DNA from: Magnetospirillum moscoviense
Lineage (GTDB): Bacteria > Pseudomonadota > Alphaproteobacteria > Rhodospirillales > Magnetospirillaceae
DNA: 64,000 nt
NCBI RefSeq assembly: GCF_001650635.1
Contig: NZ_LWQU01000185.1
Span: 22,263-86,262 of the forward strand
Direction: 5' to 3'
The stretch's first letter is position 1. Every line of letters starts with the position of its first letter. Shown in pieces: positions 44,392-52,488 of the stretch. The notes under the pieces were generated by a model. The model made no database searches, was not told the DNA's origin, and saw only the letters and a list, made by a program, of their open reading frames with translations. Made by a program: the position numbers and the translations under genes.

Positions 44392-45663
44392 GTGGATGAA
44401 CAGCTTTACCGCCTGCGCACCAGCTGCCGGGTCTGCGACGCCCCCGATCCGGTGATCGTGGCGCCCTTGGCGCCGATGGCCGCCGCCACCCCCACCTTCA
44501 GCCTGCCCGGCACCGACAAGACCCATCCGGCCTTCACGCAGCCGGTGCCGCTGGCCCTGGCCTTGTGCCGCCAATGCGGCATGGTCCAGGTGCCGGCCAT
44601 CGTCAGCGCCGATCTCAACTACCGCAACTACGCCTATCGCACCACCAACTCGCTGGGCCTGCCCGAGCATTTCCGTGCCCATGCGCGCGAGACCATCGAC
44701 CGCATCCGCCCGCGCCCCGGCTCGCTGGTGATGGAATTCGGCTCGAACGACGGCACCTTGCTGGCCGCCTTCGCCGAACAGGGCCACCCGGTGCTGGGCA
44801 TCGACCCGGCCCGCGCCATCGCCGAAGCCGCCAGCCGGCGCGGCGTGCCGACCCTGGCCGATTTCTTCGGCGAGGCGCTGGCCGTCAAGCTGCTGGCCAG
44901 CCATGGCCCGGCGGCGATCTTGCTGGCCAACAACGTCATCGCCAATATCGACGACCTGCACGACGTCGCCCGCGGAATCGCCACCATCCTGGCCCCGGAC
45001 GGGGTGTTCGTGTTCGAAACCCAGTACGGCCCCGACGTGATCGAGCGGCTGCTGCTGGACACCGTCTATCACGAGCACCAATCCTATTTCGCGCTGACGC
45101 CTTTGTCGGTGTTGTTCGCCCGCCATGGGCTGGAGGTGATCGACGTCGCCGCCATCTGGACCAAGGGCGGCTCGATCCGGGTCACCGTGCAGCGCCAGGG
45201 CGGGCCGCGGCGGATGGAATCCTCGGTGCCGGCGATGCTGGCCGACGAAGCGCGGCGCGGCATCAAGAACCCTGCCTTCTTCGCCGCCTTCAACCACCGG
45301 ATCAAGGCGACCGCCGCTGCCCTGCACGCCGAAATCGACCGGGTGCGGGCGATGGGCGGCGGGGTGGCCGGCTATGGCGTCTCGGTCGGCACCTGCACCT
45401 TGCTGGCCCAGTTCGATCTGGCGGGCAAGATCGACTTCCTGGTCGATGACGACGTCAACAAGGACCCGGAACTGGTCGGCCCCGGTTATCGTTTGGCGGT
45501 GCTGCCGCCCACGGCGCTGATCGAGCGGCGCCCCGGCCTGACATTGGTGTTCGCCTGGCGCTACGCCGATCCGATCGTGGTGGCCAATCAGGCCTATCTG
45601 GAAGCGGGCGGCGCCTTCCTGGTGTGCCTGCCCGAACCCCGCCTGATCACGGGCGCGTCATGA
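44392..45663 (+). CDS. Sugar C-methyltransferase, zinc-binding NovU/TylC-III type
   Basis: The product has 423 residues. The N-terminus has zinc-binding cysteines (CRVC at 12-15 and CRQCG near 63); the SAM motif is VMEFGSNDGTLL; and a C-terminal Rossmann-like part (VAGYGVSVGTCTLLAQ, FLVDDDVNKDPE) completes the Methyltransf_13/14 architecture. Enzymes of this type add a methyl carbon to a keto sugar, giving branched sugars. I chose the GTG at 44392 with AAAGG about 8 bases upstream; a TTG three codons earlier is too close to it. The stop overlaps the next start (ATGA). Confidence 0.9.
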   Translation: MDEQLYRLRTSCRVCDAPDPVIVAPLAPMAAATPTFSLPGTDKTHPAFTQPVPLALALCRQCGMVQVPAIVSADLNYRNYAYRTTNSLGLPEHFRAHARETIDRIRPRPGSLVMEFGSNDGTLLAAFAEQGHPVLGIDPARAIAEAASRRGVPTLADFFGEALAVKLLASHGPAAILLANNVIANIDDLHDVARGIATILAPDGVFVFETQYGPDVIERLLLDTVYHEHQSYFALTPLSVLFARHGLEVIDVAAIWTKGGSIRVTVQRQGGPRRMESSVPAMLADEARRGIKNPAFFAAFNHRIKATAAALHAEIDRVRAMGGGVAGYGVSVGTCTLLAQFDLAGKIDFLVDDDVNKDPELVGPGYRLAVLPPTALIERRPGLTLVFAWRYADPIVVANQAYLEAGGAFLVCLPEPRLITGAS

Positions 45664-46481
45664 CCATCCTGATCGTCGGCGGCGACAGCGCCATCGGGCG
45701 GGCGGTGGTGGCCGAACTGGACGGGCGCGGCTGCCCGGTGGCGGCCACCTCGCGCCGGGCCGGCCGCCATCCGTCGCTGGACCTGGCGAAGTCGCCCGCG
45801 ACCTGGGAGGTGCCGGACGCGAGTGCGGCCCTGGTGGCGGCCGGCATCGGCTCGCTGGCGGCATGCGAGGCCGACGAGGACCAGGCCCGCGCCGTCAATG
45901 TCACGGCGGTTGCGGCGCTGGCCCAGCGGGTGCCCTTCGTGCTGGTGCTATCGACGACCCAGGTATTCGCGGGCGACCGGCCCCATTATCCCGCCGACAC
46001 CCCGGTCTGTCCGGCCAACGCCTATGGCCGCGTCAAGGCCGAGGCCGAGAGGGTGGCGCTGGCGGCCGGCGGCGCGGTGCTGCGTCTGGGCAAGGTCCTG
46101 TCGCCCCATCTGCCGCTGGTCAAGGATTTCGTCGCCACCTTGCAGGCCGGCGGCACGGTCGAGGCCTTCGCCGACATGGTGCTGGCCCCGGTCACCCTGG
46201 AGCAGGTGGCCGCCCTGGCCGCCGACATCCTGGTCGGGGGCCTGTCCGGGATTCACCAATTGTCGGGCGATCAGGACATCTCCTACGCCGACATGGCCCG
46301 GCTGATGGCCGATAGCATCGGCAGTGGGCAGGTTCGCGAAACTTCCGCCGCTGCGCGGGTGCCGGCCCACTTCATCCAGGCCCACGCGACCCTGGCCGCA
46401 ACCGGCGGGTGGACCGCGCCGTCCTCGGTCGAGGCGGTGCGCATGGTGCTGGCGCAAACCCTTTCTTTACCGGGCGAATGA
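45660..46481 (+). CDS. RmlD-like NAD(P)-dependent sugar reductase/epimerase
   Basis: The product has 273 residues with an SDR fold: ILIVGGDSAIGRAVV at the start and the active-site Tyr-x3-Lys in NAYGRVKAEAER. STTQVFAGDRPHYPADTP is the typical segment before the active site in dTDP-4-dehydrorhamnose reductases. After C-methylation by the previous gene product it may reduce the 4-keto group to finish a branched sugar. The ATG overlaps the C-methyltransferase stop by 4 bases. Confidence 0.82.
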   Translation: MTILIVGGDSAIGRAVVAELDGRGCPVAATSRRAGRHPSLDLAKSPATWEVPDASAALVAAGIGSLAACEADEDQARAVNVTAVAALAQRVPFVLVLSTTQVFAGDRPHYPADTPVCPANAYGRVKAEAERVALAAGGAVLRLGKVLSPHLPLVKDFVATLQAGGTVEAFADMVLAPVTLEQVAALAADILVGGLSGIHQLSGDQDISYADMARLMADSIGSGQVRETSAAARVPAHFIQAHATLAATGGWTAPSSVEAVRMVLAQTLSLPGE

Positions 46482-46512
46482 TCCCATATGGGTCTGGTGC
46501 GGAGAAGTCGTG

Positions 46513-47574
46513 ATGGAAGTCTATTCCCAGCTGAAGTTCCTGCGCTTTCGCGACCGCCTGGACGCCGTCGCCGAGGGGCGGGTGCCGGCGCCGGTTCATG
46601 TCCGTATCAAGCCGATCAATCGCTGCAACCATGATTGCTGGTATTGCGCCTATCGCAATTCGAACCTGCATCTGGGCGAGGACATGGATGAGAAAGACAC
46701 CATCCCGACGCCCAAGCTGTTCGAGATCGCCGACGACATCGTCGCCATGGGGGTGAAGGCGGTGACCTTCTCGGGCGGCGGCGAGCCGTTGCTGCACAAG
46801 GCCCTGCCCGAGACCATCGACCGGCTGGCCCAAGGCGGGGTGTCGGTGGCGACCCTGACCAACGGCGTCAACCTGAAGGGTCGCGTGGCCGAGGCGCTGG
46901 CCCGCCACGCCACCTGGGTCCGGGTGTCGATCGATGCCTGGGACAACGAATCCTATACCGCGTCCCGTTCGGCCCGGCCGGGCGATTTCGACCGGGTGAT
47001 GGACAATATGCGGGCCTTCAAGGCCTCGGGGACCAAATGCGTGCTGGGCGTCAGCCTGATCATCGATCAGGTCAACCACACCCATGTCGCCGAACTGGCG
47101 GCCCGCTTCAAGGAATTGGGCGCCGACCACGTCAAGCTGGCCGGGGCCGTCACCGCCAACGACGCCGCCGAACACAATGCCTATCACGAACGCTTCGCCG
47201 CCGAGACCGCCCGCCAGATCGCCCAAGCGCAGCACCTGGCCGACGATCGCTTCCAGGTGCTGAACCATGTCCACCGCATGGCCGAAAGCTTCGACAAGCC
47301 CTATCATTCCTGCCCGTTCGTCCGTTTCCTGACGGTGATCGGCGCCGATCAGACGGTCTATCTGTGCCAGGACAAGGCCTATACCCAGTCGGGCAAGCTG
47401 GGGTCCATCAAGGATCGGAGCTTCAAGGATTTCTGGTTCTCGGACGACAACAAGCGGGCGCTGGAGGCCGTCGATCCGTCGGTCCATTGCCGCCATCATT
47501 GCGTCGCCCATGGCAAGAACCTGGCGCTGGTCGATTACATGTCGCAGGACCTGGGGCACACGGTGTTCGTCTGA
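46513..47574 (+). CDS. SPASM-like radical SAM protein
   Basis: The product has 353 residues from the ATG at 46513 (GGAGAAG about 6 bases upstream). The radical SAM motif CNHDCWYC is at 38-45, GGGEPLLHKA is the typical strand after it, and C-terminal cysteines in CPFVRF, YLCQDKAY and CRHHC indicate an auxiliary cluster. It lies between a reductase gene and a methyltransferase gene; the next start shares a base with its stop (TGATG). It is the fifth radical SAM protein in the island. Confidence 0.88.
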   Translation: MEVYSQLKFLRFRDRLDAVAEGRVPAPVHVRIKPINRCNHDCWYCAYRNSNLHLGEDMDEKDTIPTPKLFEIADDIVAMGVKAVTFSGGGEPLLHKALPETIDRLAQGGVSVATLTNGVNLKGRVAEALARHATWVRVSIDAWDNESYTASRSARPGDFDRVMDNMRAFKASGTKCVLGVSLIIDQVNHTHVAELAARFKELGADHVKLAGAVTANDAAEHNAYHERFAAETARQIAQAQHLADDRFQVLNHVHRMAESFDKPYHSCPFVRFLTVIGADQTVYLCQDKAYTQSGKLGSIKDRSFKDFWFSDDNKRALEAVDPSVHCRHHCVAHGKNLALVDYMSQDLGHTVFV

Positions 47575-48239
47575 TGGCCGAATTCAACTTCATCCAGAAG
47601 CTGCACAGCAGCACCAAGCGCGATTACGTCGCCCGCGTCGTCGAGGCCGACAAGGCCGAATGCGCGAGGGTGGCCCAGCAATGGGGCCAGGATTACTGGG
47701 ACGGCGAGCGCCGCTTCGGCTATGGCGGCTATCGCTATGACGGACGCTGGCGCCCGGTGGCCGAGGAACTGGCCCGCCATCTGAAGCTGAAGCCGGGCAT
47801 GCGGCTGTTGGATGTCGGCTGCGGCAAGGGCTTTTTGTTGTACGAATTCACCCAGGTGGTGCCGGGGCTGGTGGTCGCCGGGCTGGACATCAGTGCCTAT
47901 GCCATCGACAACGCCAAGCCGGAAATCAAGCCGTTCTTAAGTGTCGGCGATGCTGCCAGCCTGCCTTACGGCGACGGTGAATTCGACGCGGTGGTGTCGC
48001 TGGGCTGCCTGCATAATCTTAACCTGCCCGATCTGTGGCGGGCGGTGGGCGAATTGCAGCGGGTCTGTCCGGGAACAGCCAAATACGTCATGGTCGAATC
48101 CTTCCGCGACGAGCGCGAGAAGGCCAACCTTTTGTACTGGCAGCTGACCTGCCGGTCGTTCCACGACCCGCAATCATGGGCCTGGCTGTTCGGCCAGGCC
48201 GGCTATGGCGGCGATTGGGGTTTCATCTTTTTCGAATAG
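47574..48239 (+). CDS. SAM-dependent methyltransferase
   Basis: The product has 221 residues, class I methyltransferase with motif I LLDVGCGKGFLLYEF and AGLDISAYAIDNAK, followed by VVSLGCLHNLNLPD. Substrate unknown. It is coupled to the radical SAM gene (TGATG), so the two may act on the same sugar. Its 3' end overlaps the convergent transketolase gene by 17 bases. Confidence 0.82.
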   Translation: MAEFNFIQKLHSSTKRDYVARVVEADKAECARVAQQWGQDYWDGERRFGYGGYRYDGRWRPVAEELARHLKLKPGMRLLDVGCGKGFLLYEFTQVVPGLVVAGLDISAYAIDNAKPEIKPFLSVGDAASLPYGDGEFDAVVSLGCLHNLNLPDLWRAVGELQRVCPGTAKYVMVESFRDEREKANLLYWQLTCRSFHDPQSWAWLFGQAGYGGDWGFIFFE

Positions 48240-49146
48240 CCTGGGTGATGCTGGCGGCGATGCCCTCCGGCTGCAGCCCGAACCGTTCCAGCAACGCGTC
48301 CTGCGAGCCGTATTGGTGGACGAAGGAATCGGGCAGGGCCAGACGCAAGGTCGGCGGCACCGGCCCGGAAGCGGCCAGTGCATCCAGCACCGCTGCGCCC
48401 AGACCGCCGATGCGCGAATGTTCCTCGACGCTGACCACCAGTCGTTTTCCTTGGGCCAGCGCCACCGTTTGCTCGCCGTCGAACGGCTTGACGGTGTGGG
48501 CGTGCAGCACGGCGCAGCCGATGCCGTCGGCTTCCAGTATTTCGGCCGCCGCCAGGGCGCGCCCGGTCATCACCCCGGTCGAGACCAAAAGCACATCCGA
48601 ACCCTTGCGCATGGGGATGGCGCGACCGATGGCGAAGCCGTTTTCCTCCTTCGAGATCACCGGATCGCCGCCCTTGCCCAGGCGGATGTAAAGGGGGCCG
48701 GGCCACGACAGGCTGGCCTGCATCAGGCGGACCATTTCGTCGGCATCGGAGCACGCCACCACCGCCATGCCGGGCAGGGCGGAAAACAGCGCCAGATCGT
48801 CGATGGCGGTGTGGGTCGGCCCCAGCGGCGCATAGACCAGCCCGCCGCCATTGCCGACCAGTCGCACCGGAAGATCGTGCAGGCAGACGTCGATGGCGAC
48901 CTGTTCGTAACAGCGCCGGGTCAGGAAGGTGGCGATGGTGTGGACGAAGGGCATCAGCCCGTCCATGGCCATGCCGGCGGCCATGCCGATCAGGTTGGCC
49001 TCGGCGATGCCTTCGATGATGAAGCGGTCGGGCACGTCCTTGGCCATCTGCTTCAAGGTGCCGGCCGACGGGTCGGAACCCACATAGACCACTCGGGAAT
49101 CGGTCAGCGCCAGCCGGTGGATCATGTCCAGACAGGTCTTGCGCAT
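48223..49146 (-). CDS. Transketolase-like, C-terminal subunit
   Basis: The product has 307 residues and corresponds to the pyrimidine-binding and C-terminal domains of transketolase/DXS-type enzymes, with GIAEANLIGMAAGMAMDG containing the catalytic-site glutamate and VRLVGNGGGLVYAPLGPTHTAIDD. It pairs with the next gene upstream, which supplies the thiamine diphosphate domain. The ATG shares a base with that gene's stop (TGATG). Two-subunit transketolases outside central metabolism are usually specialised, here probably moving a two-carbon unit within the sugar pathway. Confidence 0.88.
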   Translation of the reverse strand: MRKTCLDMIHRLALTDSRVVYVGSDPSAGTLKQMAKDVPDRFIIEGIAEANLIGMAAGMAMDGLMPFVHTIATFLTRRCYEQVAIDVCLHDLPVRLVGNGGGLVYAPLGPTHTAIDDLALFSALPGMAVVACSDADEMVRLMQASLSWPGPLYIRLGKGGDPVISKEENGFAIGRAIPMRKGSDVLLVSTGVMTGRALAAAEILEADGIGCAVLHAHTVKPFDGEQTVALAQGKRLVVSVEEHSRIGGLGAAVLDALAASGPVPPTLRLALPDSFVHQYGSQDALLERFGLQPEGIAASITQAIRKR

Positions 49147-49961
49147 CACATTCCTCCCAGCTCGGCGATGATGGCGGCGGTCTCGGCCTCGGTCAGCTTG
49201 CGCTTGTGGTGCCAGTCGGCCACGCCCTCCGCCAGGCTCAGGCCCTTGCCCTTGACGGTGTGGGCGATCACCAGGCTGGGCTGGCCCGCCGCCACCGGCA
49301 GGGCGCCCAGCACCCGCTTCAGGTCGGCGGGGTCGTGGCCGTCGGCCTGGGCGACGGCGAAGCCGAAGGCCCGCCATTTGTCGGCCAGCGGTTCCAGCGG
49401 CTGGACCTGCTCGACCGGGCCATAGGATTGCAGCTTGTTGTAGTCGATGATGGCGACCAGATTGTCCAGGCCGTGCTTGGCGGCACTCATCGCTGCCTCC
49501 CACACCGAGCCCTCGTTGGTCTCGCCGTCGCCCATCACCACGAACACCCGGCTGGGACGCTTCTGGATGCGGGCCGCCAGCGCCATGCCCAGGCCGATCG
49601 ACAGGCCGTGCCCCAGCGCCCCGGTCGAGGCCTCGATGCCCGGCAGGAGGCCATGTTCGGGATGGCCGGGCAGGCGGGAATCGACGGCGCAGAAGGTGGC
49701 GATTTCCGAGGTCGGGAAGAACCCCTTGTCGGCCAGGATGGCGTACAGGGCCAGCACGCCGTGGCCCTTGGACAGGATGCAGCGGTCGCGGTCGGGGTCG
49801 TCGGGACGTTTCGGGTCGATGCGCAGGATGTCGTCATACAGCACGCGCAGGATCTCGATCAGCGACATGGTGGCGCCGAAATGGATGCCGGCGGATTTGA
49901 TGGCGCTGATCGCCAGGCGGCGCAGATGGCGCGAGCGGTCGTCAAGCGGGGGCGAGGTCAT
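49146..49961 (-). CDS. Transketolase-like, N-terminal ThDP subunit
   Basis: The product has 271 residues from the ATG at 49961 (GGAAG 6 bases upstream; an ATG two codons earlier abuts that sequence). The thiamine diphosphate motif runs from VMGDGETNEGSVWEAA to DYNKLQ, and ILSKGHGVLALYAILA and GHGLSIGLGMALA are transketolase landmarks. It needs the C-terminal subunit encoded next. Its first 20 bases overlap the end of the APH-like kinase gene. Confidence 0.9.
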   Translation of the reverse strand: MTSPPLDDRSRHLRRLAISAIKSAGIHFGATMSLIEILRVLYDDILRIDPKRPDDPDRDRCILSKGHGVLALYAILADKGFFPTSEIATFCAVDSRLPGHPEHGLLPGIEASTGALGHGLSIGLGMALAARIQKRPSRVFVVMGDGETNEGSVWEAAMSAAKHGLDNLVAIIDYNKLQSYGPVEQVQPLEPLADKWRAFGFAVAQADGHDPADLKRVLGALPVAAGQPSLVIAHTVKGKGLSLAEGVADWHHKRKLTEAETAAIIAELGGM

Positions 49962-50913
49962 GGGCATCTTCCAACCAGGACAGCAGGGAACGGGACTTTT
50001 CCAATTGCCGGGTTTCCGCCGCGCGGGCCTCGGCCGAGCCTGCGACCAGGCCGCGGCGGGCGCGGCGGTCGGGGCGGAATTCGTTCAACAGGATCAGGCA
50101 CCAGATCAGCCCGAACAGCGGAATCATCGCCTCTAATCGCAGGGCCAGGCCAGGTTCGTCGGGCAAGGCCGCCAGCATCAGGTCCTTCAGGCGGTCGCGC
50201 TCGGGCGCCGAAAAGGCCGATCCGGGATGCAGCATGGTGTCGGCGATGGCCTTTTCCGGGCCGTCCCAGCCGAAATATTCGAAGTCCAGGAAGACCAGAC
50301 CCGATGGCGTTGCCAGCATGTTGTGCCGGCCGAAATCCGACGGGCTGAGCACACGGGTCGACGGTGTGGTGAAGCCCGTGCGCAGCCGTGCCCTTGCGCG
50401 GGCGAAGGCGCGGTCGGCACTTCCCCGGATGTCGGCCAGATGGCCGGCCAGCGGGGGAATGTCGGCCAGCGGCGCCAGCCGCTCGGCGAACTGGCGCTCG
50501 GCTTGTTCGGCGGTGAAGACCGGGGTCGAGCCTTCGCGCAGATCGGTCGCCTCGCCGCGCAAGGCCTGCAGGCGGGCGAACAGGGCGCCCATGGCGGCCA
50601 CGCCATCATCGGCCGGTTCCAGCGGGCGGCCGTCGATCCAGGTGTACAGGGCCGCATGCCGGGCCGGGTCGGCCGCCACCGGCTGGGGCACCGGCAAGCC
50701 GTGGCCGGCCAGGAACGAGAGCGCCTGCCATTCCTGGCCCAGGCGATCGCGCGGGTCCTCGGCCTGGGGCGGATAGGATTTGAGCGCCAGCCGTTCGGTC
50801 CCGGCATCGATGGCGAAGATGCGGTTGTTGCCGCCCCGGCCCACCGCTTGGGCCGCATTCACCGGCCGGCCCAGCAGGCCAGCCGCCAATTCCCGCGCTT
50901 GGGTAACGTTCAT
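49942..50913 (-). CDS. Aminoglycoside-phosphotransferase-like small-molecule kinase
   Basis: The product has 323 residues with the APH/choline-kinase fold: GRGGNNRIFAID as the nucleotide loop, LALKSYPPQ with the lysine, the catalytic loop SPSDFGRHNML, and the metal site VFLDFEYFGWDGPEKAIADTM. Members phosphorylate sugars, choline or amino alcohols. In this operon a sugar or a two-carbon/ketose intermediate is the likely substrate, and antibiotic resistance is unlikely from context. The ATG at 50913 overlaps the HAD gene stop (ATGA). Confidence 0.82.
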   Translation of the reverse strand: MNVTQARELAAGLLGRPVNAAQAVGRGGNNRIFAIDAGTERLALKSYPPQAEDPRDRLGQEWQALSFLAGHGLPVPQPVAADPARHAALYTWIDGRPLEPADDGVAAMGALFARLQALRGEATDLREGSTPVFTAEQAERQFAERLAPLADIPPLAGHLADIRGSADRAFARARARLRTGFTTPSTRVLSPSDFGRHNMLATPSGLVFLDFEYFGWDGPEKAIADTMLHPGSAFSAPERDRLKDLMLAALPDEPGLALRLEAMIPLFGLIWCLILLNEFRPDRRARRGLVAGSAEARAAETRQLEKSRSLLSWLEDAHDLAPA

Positions 50914-51470
50914 GTCAGCACCCGTGCGCTGACCTTGGCCCAATCGTCTAGCAAGATGGCGCGGGTGGCGGCGGGGAAATCGGGATCGTCCAGCAGTTCG
51001 GCCAGGTCGTCGATGAAGATCGCCGGGGCCAGCGCGCGGATGCGGGCCAGCTTGGCGGCGCGGTCATCCTCGAAATGGATGTCGTCGCGGGCGAAGCCCA
51101 GCCGCGAGAAATAGCCCTGCCGTTCCAGCCAGCCCAATGCCGCCTGGCGCAGATCGGTACCGGTCGGGTCGAAATGGCCGGTGCGGGTCTTGTGGCTGAC
51201 GATCACCAGATCGTGGCCCAGGGCGCGCGCCCGCACGATGAAATCGCAAGACCCTGGCATCGCTTCGGCCAGATCGATGCGCGGGCCATAGACCTGGCCC
51301 TGCAGGCGCTGCCAGTCGGTCTCGCCGCCGGGCCTGGCCCGCAGGGCGGCGCGGATATCCGCCTTGGTCCCGGTGAAATCGGTCGCGACCAACCCCATCT
51401 CGGCGGCGACGGCCAGGAAGGCTTGGTCGTAGCCGATCAGGGTGTTGTCGAGGTCCAGGCCGATCAGCAC
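50910..51470 (-). CDS. HAD-superfamily phosphatase
   Basis: The product has 186 residues. The four HAD motifs are visible: DLDNTLIGYD at the start (nucleophile Asp), VIVSHKTRTG (motif II), a lysine in RAAKLARI (motif III) and FIDDLAELLDD (motif IV). No cap domain is large enough to predict the substrate. The GTG at 51470 has AAGGAA a few bases upstream and lies 12 bases from the epimerase stop. In this operon it would dephosphorylate a sugar phosphate, as GmhB does in heptose synthesis. Confidence 0.82.
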   Translation of the reverse strand: MLIGLDLDNTLIGYDQAFLAVAAEMGLVATDFTGTKADIRAALRARPGGETDWQRLQGQVYGPRIDLAEAMPGSCDFIVRARALGHDLVIVSHKTRTGHFDPTGTDLRQAALGWLERQGYFSRLGFARDDIHFEDDRAAKLARIRALAPAIFIDDLAELLDDPDFPAATRAILLDDWAKVSARVLT

Positions 51471-51481
51471 CTTCTTTCCTT

Positions 51482-52477
51482 CTAGGCCAGCTTGGTCTGC
51501 TGCATCAGCTTGATGTTGAAGTAGACCGGATTGTCCATGGGGTCGGGCACCCGGCCGGCGGCAAAGGCCGCCGCCAGGTCGCGCACCGCGTCGGAAATGG
51601 TGTGGCGGGGGATGAAGCCCAACTCGGTCTTCATCTTTTCCGATGACACATGATAGGACCGGTTGTCGTTGGTCGGCACCACCTCGATGTCGATGGGCTT
51701 GCCCAGCGCGTCGCGCACCATGTGGGCGATCTCGAGCACCGTGAAGTTTTCCCAGCCGGCGTTGAAGGTCTTGCCGTCCCAGCGCTCGGGCTCGACCGCC
51801 AGCATGTGCAGGTACAGATCGACCATGTCGTCGACATGGATGTTGGGCCGCTTCTGGCCGCCGCCGAACACGGTGATCTTGCCCTTGTTCAAGGCGTGGT
51901 TGGTCAGGATGTTGACGGTCAGGTCGAGGCGCAGGCGCGGCGCATAGCCGCACACGGTCGCCGGCCGAATGATGCCGACATGGAAGCCTGGCGCCCGCTC
52001 GGCCAGCAATTCATCCTCGCACAGGGCCTTGTACCTGGAATAATCGGTCAGCGGCTCGCGCAGCAGATCCTCGGTGACCTCGGCCTCGTCCTTGATGCCG
52101 TAGACCGACGAGGACGAGGCATAGATGAAGCGCCCGACGCCGGCCTGCTTGGCCGCCTTGACCAACGGCAGGAAGGCACCGTGGTTGATGGACCGGCCCA
52201 GATCGGGATCCAGGTCATAGGACGGATCGTTCGAGATGCAGGCCAGGTGGATGACGGTGTCGCAGCCGGCGACGGCCCGGGCCACCACCTTGGAATCGCG
52301 CAGGTCGCCCTTGACCTCGATCAGGTTGGGGCCGCGCAAGGATTGGAACAGATCGGGCAGATACAGGTAAAGGTCCAGCACGGTGACCTTGTAGCCGGCG
52401 GCCAGAAGCTTCGGCACCAGGGCGCTGCCGACATAGCCGGCGCCGCCGGTGACCAGGATATGTTGCGGACGGGCCAT
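51482..52477 (-). CDS. NAD-dependent nucleotide-sugar epimerase/dehydratase
   Basis: The product has 331 residues, extended SDR. VTGGAGYVGSAL (9-20) binds NAD and the catalytic Tyr-Lys is Y146/K150 in LTDYSRYKALCEDEL; ASSSSVYG supplies the catalytic Ser. RPATVCGYAPRLRLDLTVN and NIHVDDMVDLY match the family that includes GDP-mannose epimerases and heptose epimerases. It follows the HldE-like gene by 11 bases. The exact reaction cannot be fixed. Confidence 0.88.
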   Translation of the reverse strand: MARPQHILVTGGAGYVGSALVPKLLAAGYKVTVLDLYLYLPDLFQSLRGPNLIEVKGDLRDSKVVARAVAGCDTVIHLACISNDPSYDLDPDLGRSINHGAFLPLVKAAKQAGVGRFIYASSSSVYGIKDEAEVTEDLLREPLTDYSRYKALCEDELLAERAPGFHVGIIRPATVCGYAPRLRLDLTVNILTNHALNKGKITVFGGGQKRPNIHVDDMVDLYLHMLAVEPERWDGKTFNAGWENFTVLEIAHMVRDALGKPIDIEVVPTNDNRSYHVSSEKMKTELGFIPRHTISDAVRDLAAAFAAGRVPDPMDNPVYFNIKLMQQTKLA

Positions 52478-52488
52478 CGATTGCTTCC

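Noticed and set aside
49942..50913. Aminoglycoside resistance gene
   Set aside because: The APH fold is general, and tight overlap with sugar-pathway genes argues for a metabolic kinase.
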